Part shown: piece by piece, positions 35,040 to 45,687 of the stretch
Numbering within the stretch: the stretch's first letter is position 1
How the letters are laid out: every line of letters begins with the position of its first letter
Assembly: GCA_002914805.1 (NCBI GenBank)
Contig: JXTB01000255.1
Location: forward strand, 83,489 to 147,488
From: Parasponia andersonii
Taxonomy: Eukaryota; Streptophyta; Magnoliopsida; Rosales; Cannabaceae
Length of the DNA stretch: 64,000 bases
Reading direction: 5' to 3'
The notes under the pieces: generated by a model
Database searches by the model: none
What the model saw: the letters and a program-made list of their open reading frames with translations, nothing else
What the model was told of the DNA's origin: nothing
Made by a program: the position numbers and the translations under genes

Positions 35040-35495
35040 AAAAGTTTAGGTCCATTCGAAGCCAAATGTCTTACAAGACATTGTCAACAAACTTAGCATT
35101 TAGCAAAAAGAAGAATTTAGAAACAATGTTTTTGGATATTTCTTAAATGTCAAAGTCGTCAATACCATTCCATAGCTTTTACACCATTTGGTGATAAGAC
35201 AATGGCAAACTGAAAAAGATGATGAACTGCCCTTCAACATTAATGGAAGGTATTATAAATTTACATTACAGGAATATACAGCTGTAATGGGATTAAACAA
35301 GGGAGATAGTAAACATTGAAGCACATGAGCTAAAGAAAGGAACTTTGTACAGATATGTGGAGAAAATTTTGGAGAAAACAAACAAAGAGGAAAAAAATGA
35401 TAAAATATATCCAAATCTATGCAAAGAAAACATTTGAAATTGGCATTTGACAAGTACAATGGAAAAGACAATGATATGATGATAAAGATGTGATT
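35040..35495 (+). pseudogene. DUF1985 (Ulp1-protease-associated) domain remnant
   Basis: In one plus-strand frame, about 35107-35320, the peptide reads 'EEFRNNVFGYFLNVKVV', a stop, 'LLHHLVIRQW', then 'DDELPFNINGRYYKFTLQEY' and 'AVMGLNKG'. This fits the DUF1985 domain found N-terminal to Ulp1/SUMO-protease-like C48 peptidases carried by plant MULEs. Two in-frame stops and a frameshift occur, and no protease catalytic part remains. Homology ends where the opposite-strand transposase begins (about 35495). It is non-functional. Confidence 0.65.
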
Positions 35496-35496
35496 A

Positions 35497-37126
35497 TCAG
35501 CATCCATTGCGGATGTAATGAAAAGTGTCCCACAGAAGTTCGATCTCAAAAATGTCGCATCAACTGATATCATCGGCTTACAATGTGAAAAACCTTTAAT
35601 CAAAGTCCCAAACGTCATAAATAAGAATATAAAGTTCCTATTCTCATCAACTAAGTAATCTATATGTGAATCTATAAGAAAAAATCAAGAACAAAATATT
35701 AAAAAATAAAGTAGAAAATCTGTCGCACTAGTACATGGATATACAGATATACCAAGTGAAACAATTTATATACAAAAAACAAAAAACGATATACCAAAAG
35801 ACCAGAATAAATAAGAACATAAAGTTCCTATTCTCATGAACTAAGTAATCTCTATATGAACCTATAAGGAAAAATCAAGAACAAAACATTAAAAAACAAA
35901 GTGGAAAATTTGCTGCACTAGTACGTAGATATACAGATATACCAAAGACAAAAAACAATATACTAAAAAACCAGAATAAACAAGAACATAAAATTTCTAT
36001 TCTCATGAACTAAGTAATCTATGTATGAACCTATAAAAAAAAATCAAGAACAAAACATTTAAAAACAAAGTGGAAAATCTGCTGCACTAGTACATAGATA
36101 TACAGATATACCAAGTAAAAAAATTTATATACCAAAGACAGGAAATAATATATCGAAAAACCAGAATAAAAAAGGACAATGTACCAGGGTTGCAACTTTT
36201 CATTGCTGCCAAATATGAAGGAATTAAAGCATAAAACTCCTCAGGAGAACCTTAATAGCATTGTAAGCAAGCTCTCGAGCAGTCTAAGCCTTAAAATAGC
36301 TAATGTTCATACTATACTCGTTGTGCATGTACTCATTCATGTCCTCGAGCATCTTTCATCTCTTCTTATCTATCTTGATCATATCTAAAATGCACCTACA
36401 AACCACTTCACTTATTGTTTATCTATGGTCGTGGACAACAATATCTAATGAGCAAGTATGCTTACCAATATACTTTCTAATCATCCACAATTCATCTTTT
36501 CGACTCCTAAAAGCATGAACATACTATGAACAACCAGAACCTATGCATTGAATCACAAGCCTATCTGGGTTAGACTTTACGGTTTCAAACTCAAAGTTCT
36601 TAATTGCAAACTTACCCAATGCACTTTGTAATAATATTTTATTAGTAAACATATGCTTTTCCTTAATATCACTTAATTTATTGGGGTCCACTAAGTAGCC
36701 TTCAATATCATCACAACTAGGAGAGTTGCTAAAACTAGGAGTCAAAATATGAGAAGCAACTGAACTTCCAACATTGTTGGAAGAAGACGAACCAATCTCA
36801 AACATACTCAATGCACCACTAGATTTTGATATTGAACCAACCTCAAGAATACCTGAACCCATCCCAACAGAAGATGAACTAACCTGAGTAGTCCTAGGTA
36901 TACTCACAGTAACATCTACCAATGAAATCTCATCATAGGTAATTATAAACTGGTACTTCATATCACTATCATCTTTGGCCATATAAAAATACCAACCTAA
37001 TTCGCTGTTATTTTTAATTTCTAAAAGATTATTATTGAAACCCTTAAACTTCATATCAACAAACAAATGAAAATTATGCCTCTCCAGAAAGAAAATCCAA
37101 AAATTCCATATACCCACAGTTTTCAT
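35497..37126 (-). pseudogene. mudrA-type MULE transposase remnant
   Basis: Minus-strand frame 37126-36524 (200 aa) has a Ser-rich linker followed by the MuDR DNA-binding domain start ('KHMFTNKILLQSALGKFAIK', '...DRLVIQCIGSGCS'). It continues past 36524 with 'KYIGKHTCSLDIVVHDHR', a stop, then 'EDMNEYMHNEYSMNISY' and 'ARELAYNAIKVL' to about 36180. After a tandem-repeat insertion (35625-36178) it resumes with 'FGTLIKGFSHCKPMISVDAT', containing the first catalytic Asp of the MULE transposase domain, then 'NFCGTLFITSAMDADNHIF', and ends at about 35497. The rest of the catalytic domain is missing. No functional transposase can be made. Confidence 0.8.
35625..36178. repeat. Three tandem copies of a 170-190-bp unit inside the transposase remnant
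   Basis: Copies start at about 35631, 35821 and 35991. Each holds 'ttcctattctcatsaacta', 'aaaaatcaagaacaaaa', 'gcactagtac' and 'gatatacagatatacca'. Period one is 190 bp and period two 170 bp. The array separates two parts of the MULE transposase. It may represent an expanded intron or a later insertion. Confidence 0.85.
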
Positions 37127-38240
37127 CAGCTAATGTTCTAGTAAACCTATAATCCACGTATTTTCTACTCTCTTCTTAGTGACCATGATAGCGAATAATA
37201 ATGAGAATCTTCACCATCCTTTAGAAAACATTACGAACATATGAGAAAAAGATGAGTAGTACATAAGGTACATAAAAAAATATACCATGTTCATAAATAT
37301 ACAGAAATGATATGTATATATATATATATGTATGCATATGAACCATAAATCAATATACATAAACAACTAACAATCATATACCAATAACAAAGATAATAAT
37401 CTTGTAGAATGCAAATGGTATATAAAATTTAGTACATGGTAAATAGGATTTTCAACTGTGTTCATATAATATTGAACTCTAAGGAAATAAACTCATGAGA
37501 TATAAAAATAAAAGCCTGTATATAACTTTTTAATCAACTGTATATAAGATTGTAAACAAGGTATATACAACATACACAAAGCAGAAAATAATATTTCTAC
37601 ATACTAGCATACAAAACATATATACCGCGTATAAATATATATGAACCATTTTGGAAAAAATTTCAAACCAAGAAAAAAAAAGTCAAAAAAATGTAAAAAT
37701 ATACAAATCACCACTAATCATGAGCTAAAGCAATATTACACCGAAAATTAACTAAAATCGCCACATACATTAGTAATAAAAAAATAAAATACCTAATTCA
37801 ATCAAGAAAATGACCTAAAAATAACAAAAATAAATTTCAAAAAACATATATACCTCAATAGCTTGATCAATGTATTTCACACCACCGAAGAAGAAGAAAT
37901 TGCCGGAAAAAAGAAACCACCACCGGAAAAAAATATGAGAGAGAGAGACAGAGAGAATTACCAGTATAGAGAGTGTAGAGAGATGAAGCGCCAACGTAGA
38001 GGAGAGAGAGACAAAATAGGGAAGAGAGAGAGAGAGAGAGAACAAAACAAAAAAGAAAATCAATTCCTAAAAGCAAAGAAAACTAACCTAATAAAAAGGG
38101 CAAAAACATAAAAGTAAGTACACCTCAGCTTAGCGGTTAAATGAATTGGACATCTACCTATAAAATTTTAAAAAATGACATCTACTTAAGTCAATTTAAA
38201 AAGTCGGACATCTGCCTAGTTTTTTCTTTGACTTTTATGC

Positions 38241-41200
38241 TATCGCAATTACTTAATTTGTTATGTCCCCTTGGCTTAATTATACAACTATGTATGTTAA
38301 ACTAGGATGTATTATTCGTTTATAAATCATATTTTTAGTTTTGCAAAAAGGTGGGCCAAATTTAAACTTTTCAAGCTCTAAAACAAAAGAAACTACGTGG
38401 CATTACTTTTTGAAAGTGTCTTTACAAAATATACAACTAAAAACTCTTTATCAGTTTATCTTGCCATCAGCAGTAATATTTACAATACACTAGAATAACA
38501 AAATATAAAGAAAACACCACCTACAAGTCAAGCTCGTCTACATCGGTATGATCATAGCGACAAAAAAGCGTGCTAGCCAATCAGCAACTCTATACATCAA
38601 AAACGTCCTCACCTGCATCATAGGAACTAAATGAGCTAATGCTCAGTAAGTAAAGATCATGCATGCTCGTGAATATGTTTCATGCATAAACTTTATTGAA
38701 ATTCTCATTGTACTCTTTTTTTCATAACTTTTTGATTTGACGTACTTTTCTTAGAAAACATTTCTTTATAGGTCCCTTGAGTACATTATAAAGTCGTGGC
38801 AGTCAGTAGGCCGTGCCCACCTGTGCGGGAAGGAAACACATTGCCAATGTGAACCATACCTACCCAATGCAGACCGACTAAGTAATGCACCTGATAAATC
38901 TCATAGTACAATGCTCAACCCTAGTAGTCGGTAAGCCGTGCCCACCTATGTGGGAAGGATGCCTGTGCAAACTATACTTATCCAACGCAGATAGACTAGA
39001 CACTGTACTTAAAACATAACTCATAAAATTAGTACAATGGTACTACTTTAAATCCAATGTGTGGAAAACTTTACTTCTTTGAAAATCATGCTTAGAAGAT
39101 CATGTCATACTTATATTTCTGTAAACTTTACAACAATAATATAAATAACATATAATTGAAATAATACACATAAGCATGTAAGAAAACATCTTATATCTAC
39201 TATTGTTCTTGTGATGCAGTTAAAATAAATCTTCACTTACCTTGTGTCCGGTAAAAAAGATAGTGGAAAGGGTCAGTATCCTTTGTGGCAAGGTGTGTGG
39301 AAGACCTGATGTCAATTTTATTACTAACATTATCACTACAATGTAAAATGTTTAAAGAAACAAGTACAAGACTGAATCACAGATTTTATACAAGAAGGAA
39401 CCCTAATCACAAAATGAACGAAAATGTCATCTACTTTCATAAAAACTAGTCCATTTGCTTTTAAATGGTACCATTTGGTTCTAGAAATATTTGGACAACA
39501 CCTCCCCTATTTTTAGGACATCCCCACATGATTAAAATCATGGCTTAAGACCTGTAATAACAATCAACAAGCCAGTTCCCATATATACAATTCAAAGAGG
39601 ATCATTTAGAGCAACCTAGGTACATTTGAATTCCTTTCATTTAGACAAAGTTTAAAACCACTTTTACACTTTTCTATTGTTACAAACAGCAACAAAACAA
39701 ATATATTTACATCATGAGATCAACAAAATATACATTTCAATTTTATAAAATTAGATTACAAGTATGGGGAGCTTATTCTAACAATGGAAACACTTAAAAA
39801 CACTTGAATCCACAAGTAGCAAACTTTGGTGCTTTAAGACTAACTTTAATCTTTCACTTAAATTCTGTGTTTCCAGCTATATATAAGGTTTCCTTAGACC
39901 TTAATTCATCAAATAAAAGCTTTAATTTAAGAAATAAATTAGCAATTCTAAATTCTACAAAAAGCTCACCTTGACTAGTTTAAATTTTTGTTGAAGCTCT
40001 TGCCTTCTACTTCCACAAAACTGATTTCTAAGGCTTTTAAATTGATCTTAGGACTCAAGAGGACCTAAAGGAAACATTACTTAAGTATTATCAAGTGGAG
40101 AATTGAAATAACAATACAAAACCTAGGAAGAAGAACTAGTAGAATTACCTTGACTAGTTTGGACCTATCTTGCTTTCTTGAGCTCCAAATTGAGTTCTAC
40201 CACTTGGAAACTCTTGGAAATGGTTAAGGGGAGCTGAGAGAAGTATAGAAAGTGGCTGGAGTGGTTCAAGTCATGGCTGGAGAGAAAGAGGAAGGAAATG
40301 ACTAGATTTGATCAAAAATCAATACTTAAAGGCTAAGAATGACATAACTTAAATTCTAAGGGGTATTTTCGGTATTTCACACTCTAACAATCCATGTGTC
40401 CAGTTTTAAATCACTCTTGGCTTACTCACCACGTTGTTGGTCATTCATATAGACTCAAGTGTAGACTAAAATAGTAAAACCTAGCTTAAAAGCCGAAATT
40501 TAGTCATACTTTGACTTATGATCCTATATGGCCAATCTCATTATAATCTGTTGGAACCTAGCCCCATAACCAATCATTAAACATAAAAATAAGTCAATTT
40601 GACTCCAATTAATAATGCAAACATAGTATCAATGCTTAATTAATAGAACACACAAAATTAACATTACGCGATTAAGCCGAACCTAAGCTAGCTTAGTGTA
40701 ATTAAACATAGTTCAGTTCAATAACTGCCACCTCGTGCTTACCTGGGCCGATAAATAAAATATTATAAGTGAGTCCTATACATTGAATTAAAGCTATGAT
40801 GTATTAAACATACAATGAATTTGGCTCCAAAAAGCGTGAAAATGTACTTTATCGAAAAACTACTATTTTACCTAGTTATTATCAAACTTGATTTTAATGC
40901 ATGAGCATATTGTATTGTATTCATGAATATATATTCTTTGTTCTTCTCACACACCTATCTCTCCCTCTCTGAGGGTACTGAATCTTTACACTGCATGGGA
41001 ACACTTCGACAACCATTAGTATAATAATATATATTAAAAGCATTTAACGATCAAAATGAGCAATTTATCATAAAATTGACACTAGTTTCATGATATGTCT
41101 ATTATGTAATATGAACATGTTTATTATTGGCCTATTATGTACGTGAGAATCTTGGGCATTACATAATTAAAGTTAAAATATATAACGGTTATATTAAGTC

Positions 41201-41408
41201 CAAACACAGGTTTTTATGGAAAATTAAAGTGATTGTCCTCTTTTAACACCTTATTTTAATAATATCCATTTTCTTTTTTGCATAGCTAAATAGCCCAATA
41301 TATGTACTCTTACACTTGCTATATCTATTTATATAATAGCTTCTTTAGTTTGCGCAAATTAGTGTCATATATATACATATTTACACCCCTAGGACAAATA
41401 AAGCTTAC
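38241..41408. repeat. Noncoding repeat-like tract, no gene recognised
   Basis: No reading frame of note occurs in this 3.2-kb stretch. Two related segments near 38790-38850 and 38920-38975 share 'cagtaggccgtgcccacct' or 'ggtaagccgtgcccacct' followed by 'gtgggaagga', an internal direct repeat. The wording 'gagctaatgctcagtaagtaaag' and a purine-rich patch at 40225-40310 followed by 'ggggtattttcggtatttc' are typical of noncoding parts of plant LTR elements. Boundaries are unknown. Confidence 0.4.
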
Positions 41409-41478
41409 ATTTTTTGTTAAAATATCACCCTCACAATAGTCTTATTTTTTGTTAAAATATCACCCTCACAATAGTCTT
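41409..41478. repeat. 35-bp direct tandem duplication
   Basis: Two identical 35-bp units start at 41409 and 41444 (begin attttttgttaaaat, end caatagtctt). Confidence 0.95.
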
Positions 41479-41571
41479 TAATTATATTCTCTGAAAGAAA
41501 GGTAACATTAATTGCCCTTCCATTTATGGTTAAGATTCAGATCATAATCAGTAGTAAGGATGACACACATG

Positions 41572-41860
41572 TAGTGCCGACCTTACCATTAAGCCAAAAA
41601 AGCAATGGCTTAGGGCTTCACTTTGGAAAAAAAACCCCCCAAAATATATAATATTTTTAATTATTATTATTTATTTATATTTAATTTTTTTTACAAATAT
41701 CATTTTTTGTACTTTGATCTCCCATTATAAAAAAAGCTCCAACATCTTTCAAATAAAAAAAAAAAAGGAAAGGTCCTATCACTTTTCAAAAAAAAAGCCC
41801 CATCCCTTTTTAAATTAAAAAAAAAAAAAAGAGTTCTCAATCATAGTTTGAAAATATATA
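41572..41860. mobile_element. hAT terminus related to the patatin-disrupting hAT element
   Basis: It begins tagtgccgaccttacc, like the minus-strand right end of the hAT element at 24461 (cagtgccggct). Similarity continues through 'ctttgatctcccattata', 'aacatctttcaaat', 'aaagccccatccctttt' and 'ttctcaatcatagtttgaaa'. The orientation is opposite to that of the related end. No second terminus or transposase is seen here, so it is a solo end or a short nonautonomous derivative. Confidence 0.65.
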
Positions 41861-42975
41861 TATTTCCCATATATACATTTTTTTTTATTTTTCTAATGGA
41901 CAATATATTTCCCTCTGATAAGTGCGAGCTTAAAAATGCGACATTATGATATAATCTTGAAATCCTCGAAGAGTCGTCAGTTCTCAAATCCTATCTTTTC
42001 AGAACCACGCGTACTTTTTCCTGACAGACGCAACCATGTGTCACATTTTCTCAGGAGAGTAGCAAAACTCGAGGAGATTTCTCCATTTTTCGAGCAGATG
42101 CGATGATAGCAATGACGCCAGCTATTGTTTCAAATCGAGACATTTCAAATTTCAAAAAAATACTCATTGAATTTCGAAAATTAACCCCTGCGTTAATTTC
42201 GGCCATTAGATCTGAAAATTAAATGCCTTGATCTACAACTATGATTTAATGATGCTCGAAATATATATATATCACGAATCCATAATCCATCCGCTTCTTT
42301 AAAGCTTCGAACCTTATTACCTCCTCTTTCTCTTTCATTTCTTCTAAAATCCGAAACATCCATAAGACAGAAATCCTCTCGGTGCCCTTATTCTCTTTTT
42401 AGCTCACACAAATTCATCATCTTCTCCAGCAACGTCATCACTAAAATCCTTTAGGCAACATCTCGGTTTTTCAGTCTCTGAAAAAGGTTAGTATACATTC
42501 TCGCTGTTTTATTTAAAGAATCATTGTTCTTCGATTCTTATAGGACCAGAGAACTCTTATCTCACTTATGAATCACACAAAGCTTATTTTTAGAAATAGA
42601 AAGTTAAACAGTAGAATCATGAATGACCTGAACATAAACTTATCCCCATATTCAGATGAACTAAAAAATGGCATATCTCAGAATCTCCCCATGAATTTAA
42701 CAAATAAATTGCTTTTAGATGATTGATAGACGAACCCGTAGGAGAAATCTAAGATCTGAAGTTTTGACATTCGAAAACCAAAACCAGTCGAGTGATGAAT
42801 TATTGAAGAGTTGCTCAAATAATTTTTTAACGAATCCATAGATTGATTAGAAAACATTTGATGAACAGCTTATTATCGATGCAATCCAAGGATTTATGGC
42901 CCCAAATTGCTCGCATATAGTAAGGATACCTGATACTCGTATAGGACTAAATACATCCCATATTTCTTCTTTCAG
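41861..42975 (+). other. Leader and 5' UTR intron of the family B copy 1 extra ORF
   Basis: A CT-rich, ATG-poor tract (about 42290-42486) ends in a good donor (gaaaaag|gttagtat, 42487). A matching acceptor (ttctttcag) lies just before the ATG at 42976, implying a leader intron of about 489 bp. A TATA-like atatatatatcac lies at about 42262. The region 41880-42290 may include LTR sequence, but no LTR end could be fixed. Confidence 0.45.
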
Positions 42976-45074
42976 ATGTCTAGTAGCAAGGAACTTAGGG
43001 AGGGGAATGCGTTCTCAGGAAAATCGTCCTCCAATACAAGTATTAGCTCTATAAATCTCGAAGACTATCTTGAGCCATAACCTGAAGTAGAAATAACTGG
43101 GACCAGGCAAAGTAGTCCTCGCATAGGCGACCTCCCTCAAGACCAATGGCCTCAGCATATTAGGGATGCCCCTGCATTCGCAACGGGTTATAGTTATATA
43201 GAAGGAGATTGGTCATGTACCAATATAAAGATGAGCTATACAACAAACAAGCTCGAAAAGATCGTATGCAATTGCCAAATTGACGTCCCCCTTCACCTAC
43301 CCACAGAGTTTAATCGACCATACACACCTCCTCGCGGAACTGCCTCATTCTCAGATGTAGTTCTCAGATATGGTGTCCACCTTCCACTTCATCCATATAT
43401 AAATCGATCGTCGATTATTATGGAGTTGTCCCCTTTCAACTAACCCCAAATACATATAGATACATGGTAGGTTTGTACATATTATACCATAAATTAGGTC
43501 TAGAATCCCCCAAACTTGAAGAGTTCACTTGGTTCTACCAAGTGAAATCGAATCATCAGATTTCGGCTTCTTTTATGCGAGCAAGTGGTCGAATCAGGTA
43601 ATAAAAACTATCCACGGAGTCCGCAACAATATGGAAAAATGAAAAAATCCATTTTTTTCACTTTGACTACGTGGATAATGGCTTCTTTCAAAACCCTGGT
43701 AGGTAACTTTCAGCTTATAGCTTTCTCTATATAAATATATCAATCTAATCACATTCGTATATCATCGCAGATAACAGGGAGCGTCCAGGACTCTTCAAAG
43801 AGCAGCTCGTAAGAGTGTATAAAATAAACAACCTTCCATCGAAGAATTCGATTGGAAGAAGCTTGGAAAAACCAAAAATTTAGTCGCTTGCAGACTGTTC
43901 CCAAAGGGAGCCGTTCTTCTAGATTCTGCCAACCGTCCGACTAAACCCTCGAGCTCGAAGAAGAAGCAGAGGAAATAAAAGGAAGTGAGTGCCTCATCTT
44001 TTAAACCCAAGAAACGAAAAGCACCTGCCACTACTATTGTCCCAGAACCATCATCTTTAGAAGCTCCATCACCACCAATTTCTCAACAGCAAGAAGGTGA
44101 TTTTTCTATTATTCCTTCTCTTTATCGCATTACATACCTCGCATGCTAACTAATCATATTTTTACAGAAATGACAATTGGCAGCGGACTTCGAGCACCAC
44201 CTTCAATATTGGGGTCAATGGCAAAGTCCAAGACATCAGACAACACACCTCCCTCCTCGATGAAAGGGAAAGAGAAGGTCGACACCTCTAAGAAGCGAAA
44301 AGTCACCTTCGAGGATGTTCCTATAAGCTCACCTCCTCCTCAACCTACTGAAATTGCGAGCCAGCCTGAGCCATCCAAGGAAACAGTCACTTCATCTGGA
44401 GGACCGAGTCAGGCCAATAAGGACGAGGAGTTTTTTGCACTCCTTCGCCATCTTCCAGAAAAAGCTAGCTTGAGCGCGGCCTTTATCGACTGTTTCACTT
44501 CTGAGGAAGGTTGGAAGAGGATGAAGCAACAACTAGCCAAGGTTGCTTTCAGTGCTGCAATGAGGATATTGGCAAATGTAAGTATCTTTTATCTCCATTC
44601 TTCAGCGCACTTTTCTTGTACTGATGTGTGCTATATTTTCAGACTACTGCAGCCGCTGTTTTGATATATGACCCGGTCTTTGAATGTATGGAGAAGGGCG
44701 AAAAGGTCGAAGAAATGGCCCAGGCATTTGAGAACTTGAAGAAGACTCATGAGGAAGAGAAAAACTCCTTTGAGTTAGAGAAGTAGCAGCTGCATGAGGA
44801 CTTGGCCAAGGAAAAGCTCGAAAAGGAGAAGCTCGAGAAAAAAATCAAAGAACTTAAGAAGACTATCTCTGAGCATCCGGATACTCTGAAAAAGGCAATA
44901 GAAGAGGCGGCTTGCAAAGCTGTAGAAGAGTTTAGGGCCACTGAAGGCAAGAAGCTAGAAGAAAAGGCCAGTGACATCGCCTCATCAACCATAATATACA
45001 ATATCTTCTACGAGCATTCGGATTTCGACTTTTCCATCCTTGATGAAGATGTGATCGAGCTTGTCCAGAGCTAG
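42976..45074 (+). pseudogene. Family B copy 1 extra ORF (Transposase_28-like), four exons, degenerate
   Basis: Exons 42976-43698, 43771-44096, 44168-44577 and 44643-45074 are joined by GT-AG introns and end at TAG. The first exon contains 'YGVHLPLHPYINRSSIIMEL' followed by a 'YRYMVGLYILYHKLGL'-type block. This is the pattern of plant proteins annotated as putative gypsy-type transposon (Transposase_28). Exon 3 has a basic, Pro/Ser-rich linker ('KKRKVTFEDVPISSPPPQP'). Exon 4 is a Lys/Glu coiled coil ('KEKLEKEKLEKKIKEL'). In-frame stops (about 43078 and 43441, one in exon 2, one in exon 4) and frameshifts disable it. The same gene appears on the minus strand at the end of the window. Confidence 0.65.
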
Positions 45075-45670
45075 AAGGAAACCAAAGCTACAACAAAAAC
45101 TAAAACTGATGAGTCACGCTCATCTGCATAATTATTATTATTTTTTAATTTTACAAAGTTTCAGATAAATGCAGATTGGTCCTTTTTGCTTTATAATATT
45201 TTGCTTGCATACAGGTGCGAGTTTTAATTTACGAAATTTTTCTTGTCAAATGTTTATTCCTACAAAAAAATTAAAATACATTGCATTGTAATATAAAGAT
45301 ACATAATTTAACCAAGTAGTCAATCACTAGGTGACTGACCGGTACGCTATTGCGATTCGAATCCAACTAACTTAAAGTGGGTTTTAAGTGTTAGGATAAG
45401 TTAGGTCGCTAAGAAAACAGCTAGTATGAGTGATGCGAACTCAATACTGTTTTTCAGAAGTTCCACGGCAAAATAGAATATAGCAATACATCACATCGAA
45501 CAATGAATATTTTGCTTAGTTACTTTGTTGTTTGAGGAGGGAATTTGCATAATACAACATGCTATGGCATGAAGTGAGGAGAAAATCCTAGGACTTTAAG
45601 AAATTTTAGAAATTCAGCGATCTAAAATTCCAACCCCTCTAAATGAACATTTGTATAGTCCCTTAGGTCT
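45075..45670. repeat. Family B noncoding segment, inverted copy of 61920-62440
   Basis: Read on the minus strand, this matches 61920-62440. Shared words include 'gcaaatgtttcat/agtccctta', 'aagtatgagtgatgcgaact' and 'agtagtcaatcactaggtga'. Together with the preceding ORF it forms a block of about 2.2 kb that is inverted relative to family B copy 2. Confidence 0.75.
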
Positions 45671-45687
45671 ACGTTTCAGATGTTTTG

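Larger units (their letters stand above)
31210..38240. mobile_element. Degraded Mutator-like element (MULE) with two convergent gene remnants
   Basis: A minus-strand mudrA-type transposase remnant (35497-37126) and a plus-strand DUF1985 remnant (35040-35495) meet in the middle. Outer sequences on both sides look like 5' leaders rich in CT (31290-31400 on plus, 37900-38060 on minus). Candidate inverted termini are 'ataggtaaatgtccaac' near 31230 and 'ctaggcagatgtccgac' read on minus from about 38219, with two more copies of the 'gtagatgtc' word at 38148-38188. The similarity is modest and no target duplication could be set, so the boundaries are provisional. MULEs carrying Ulp1-type sequences are known in plants (Kaonashi/KIMULE type). 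Confidence 0.55.

Noticed and set aside
37815..38111. Frames on both strands near the right end of the MULE
   Set aside because: They translate CT/GA-rich leader sequence, giving Ser/Leu- or Arg/Glu-rich low-complexity peptides.
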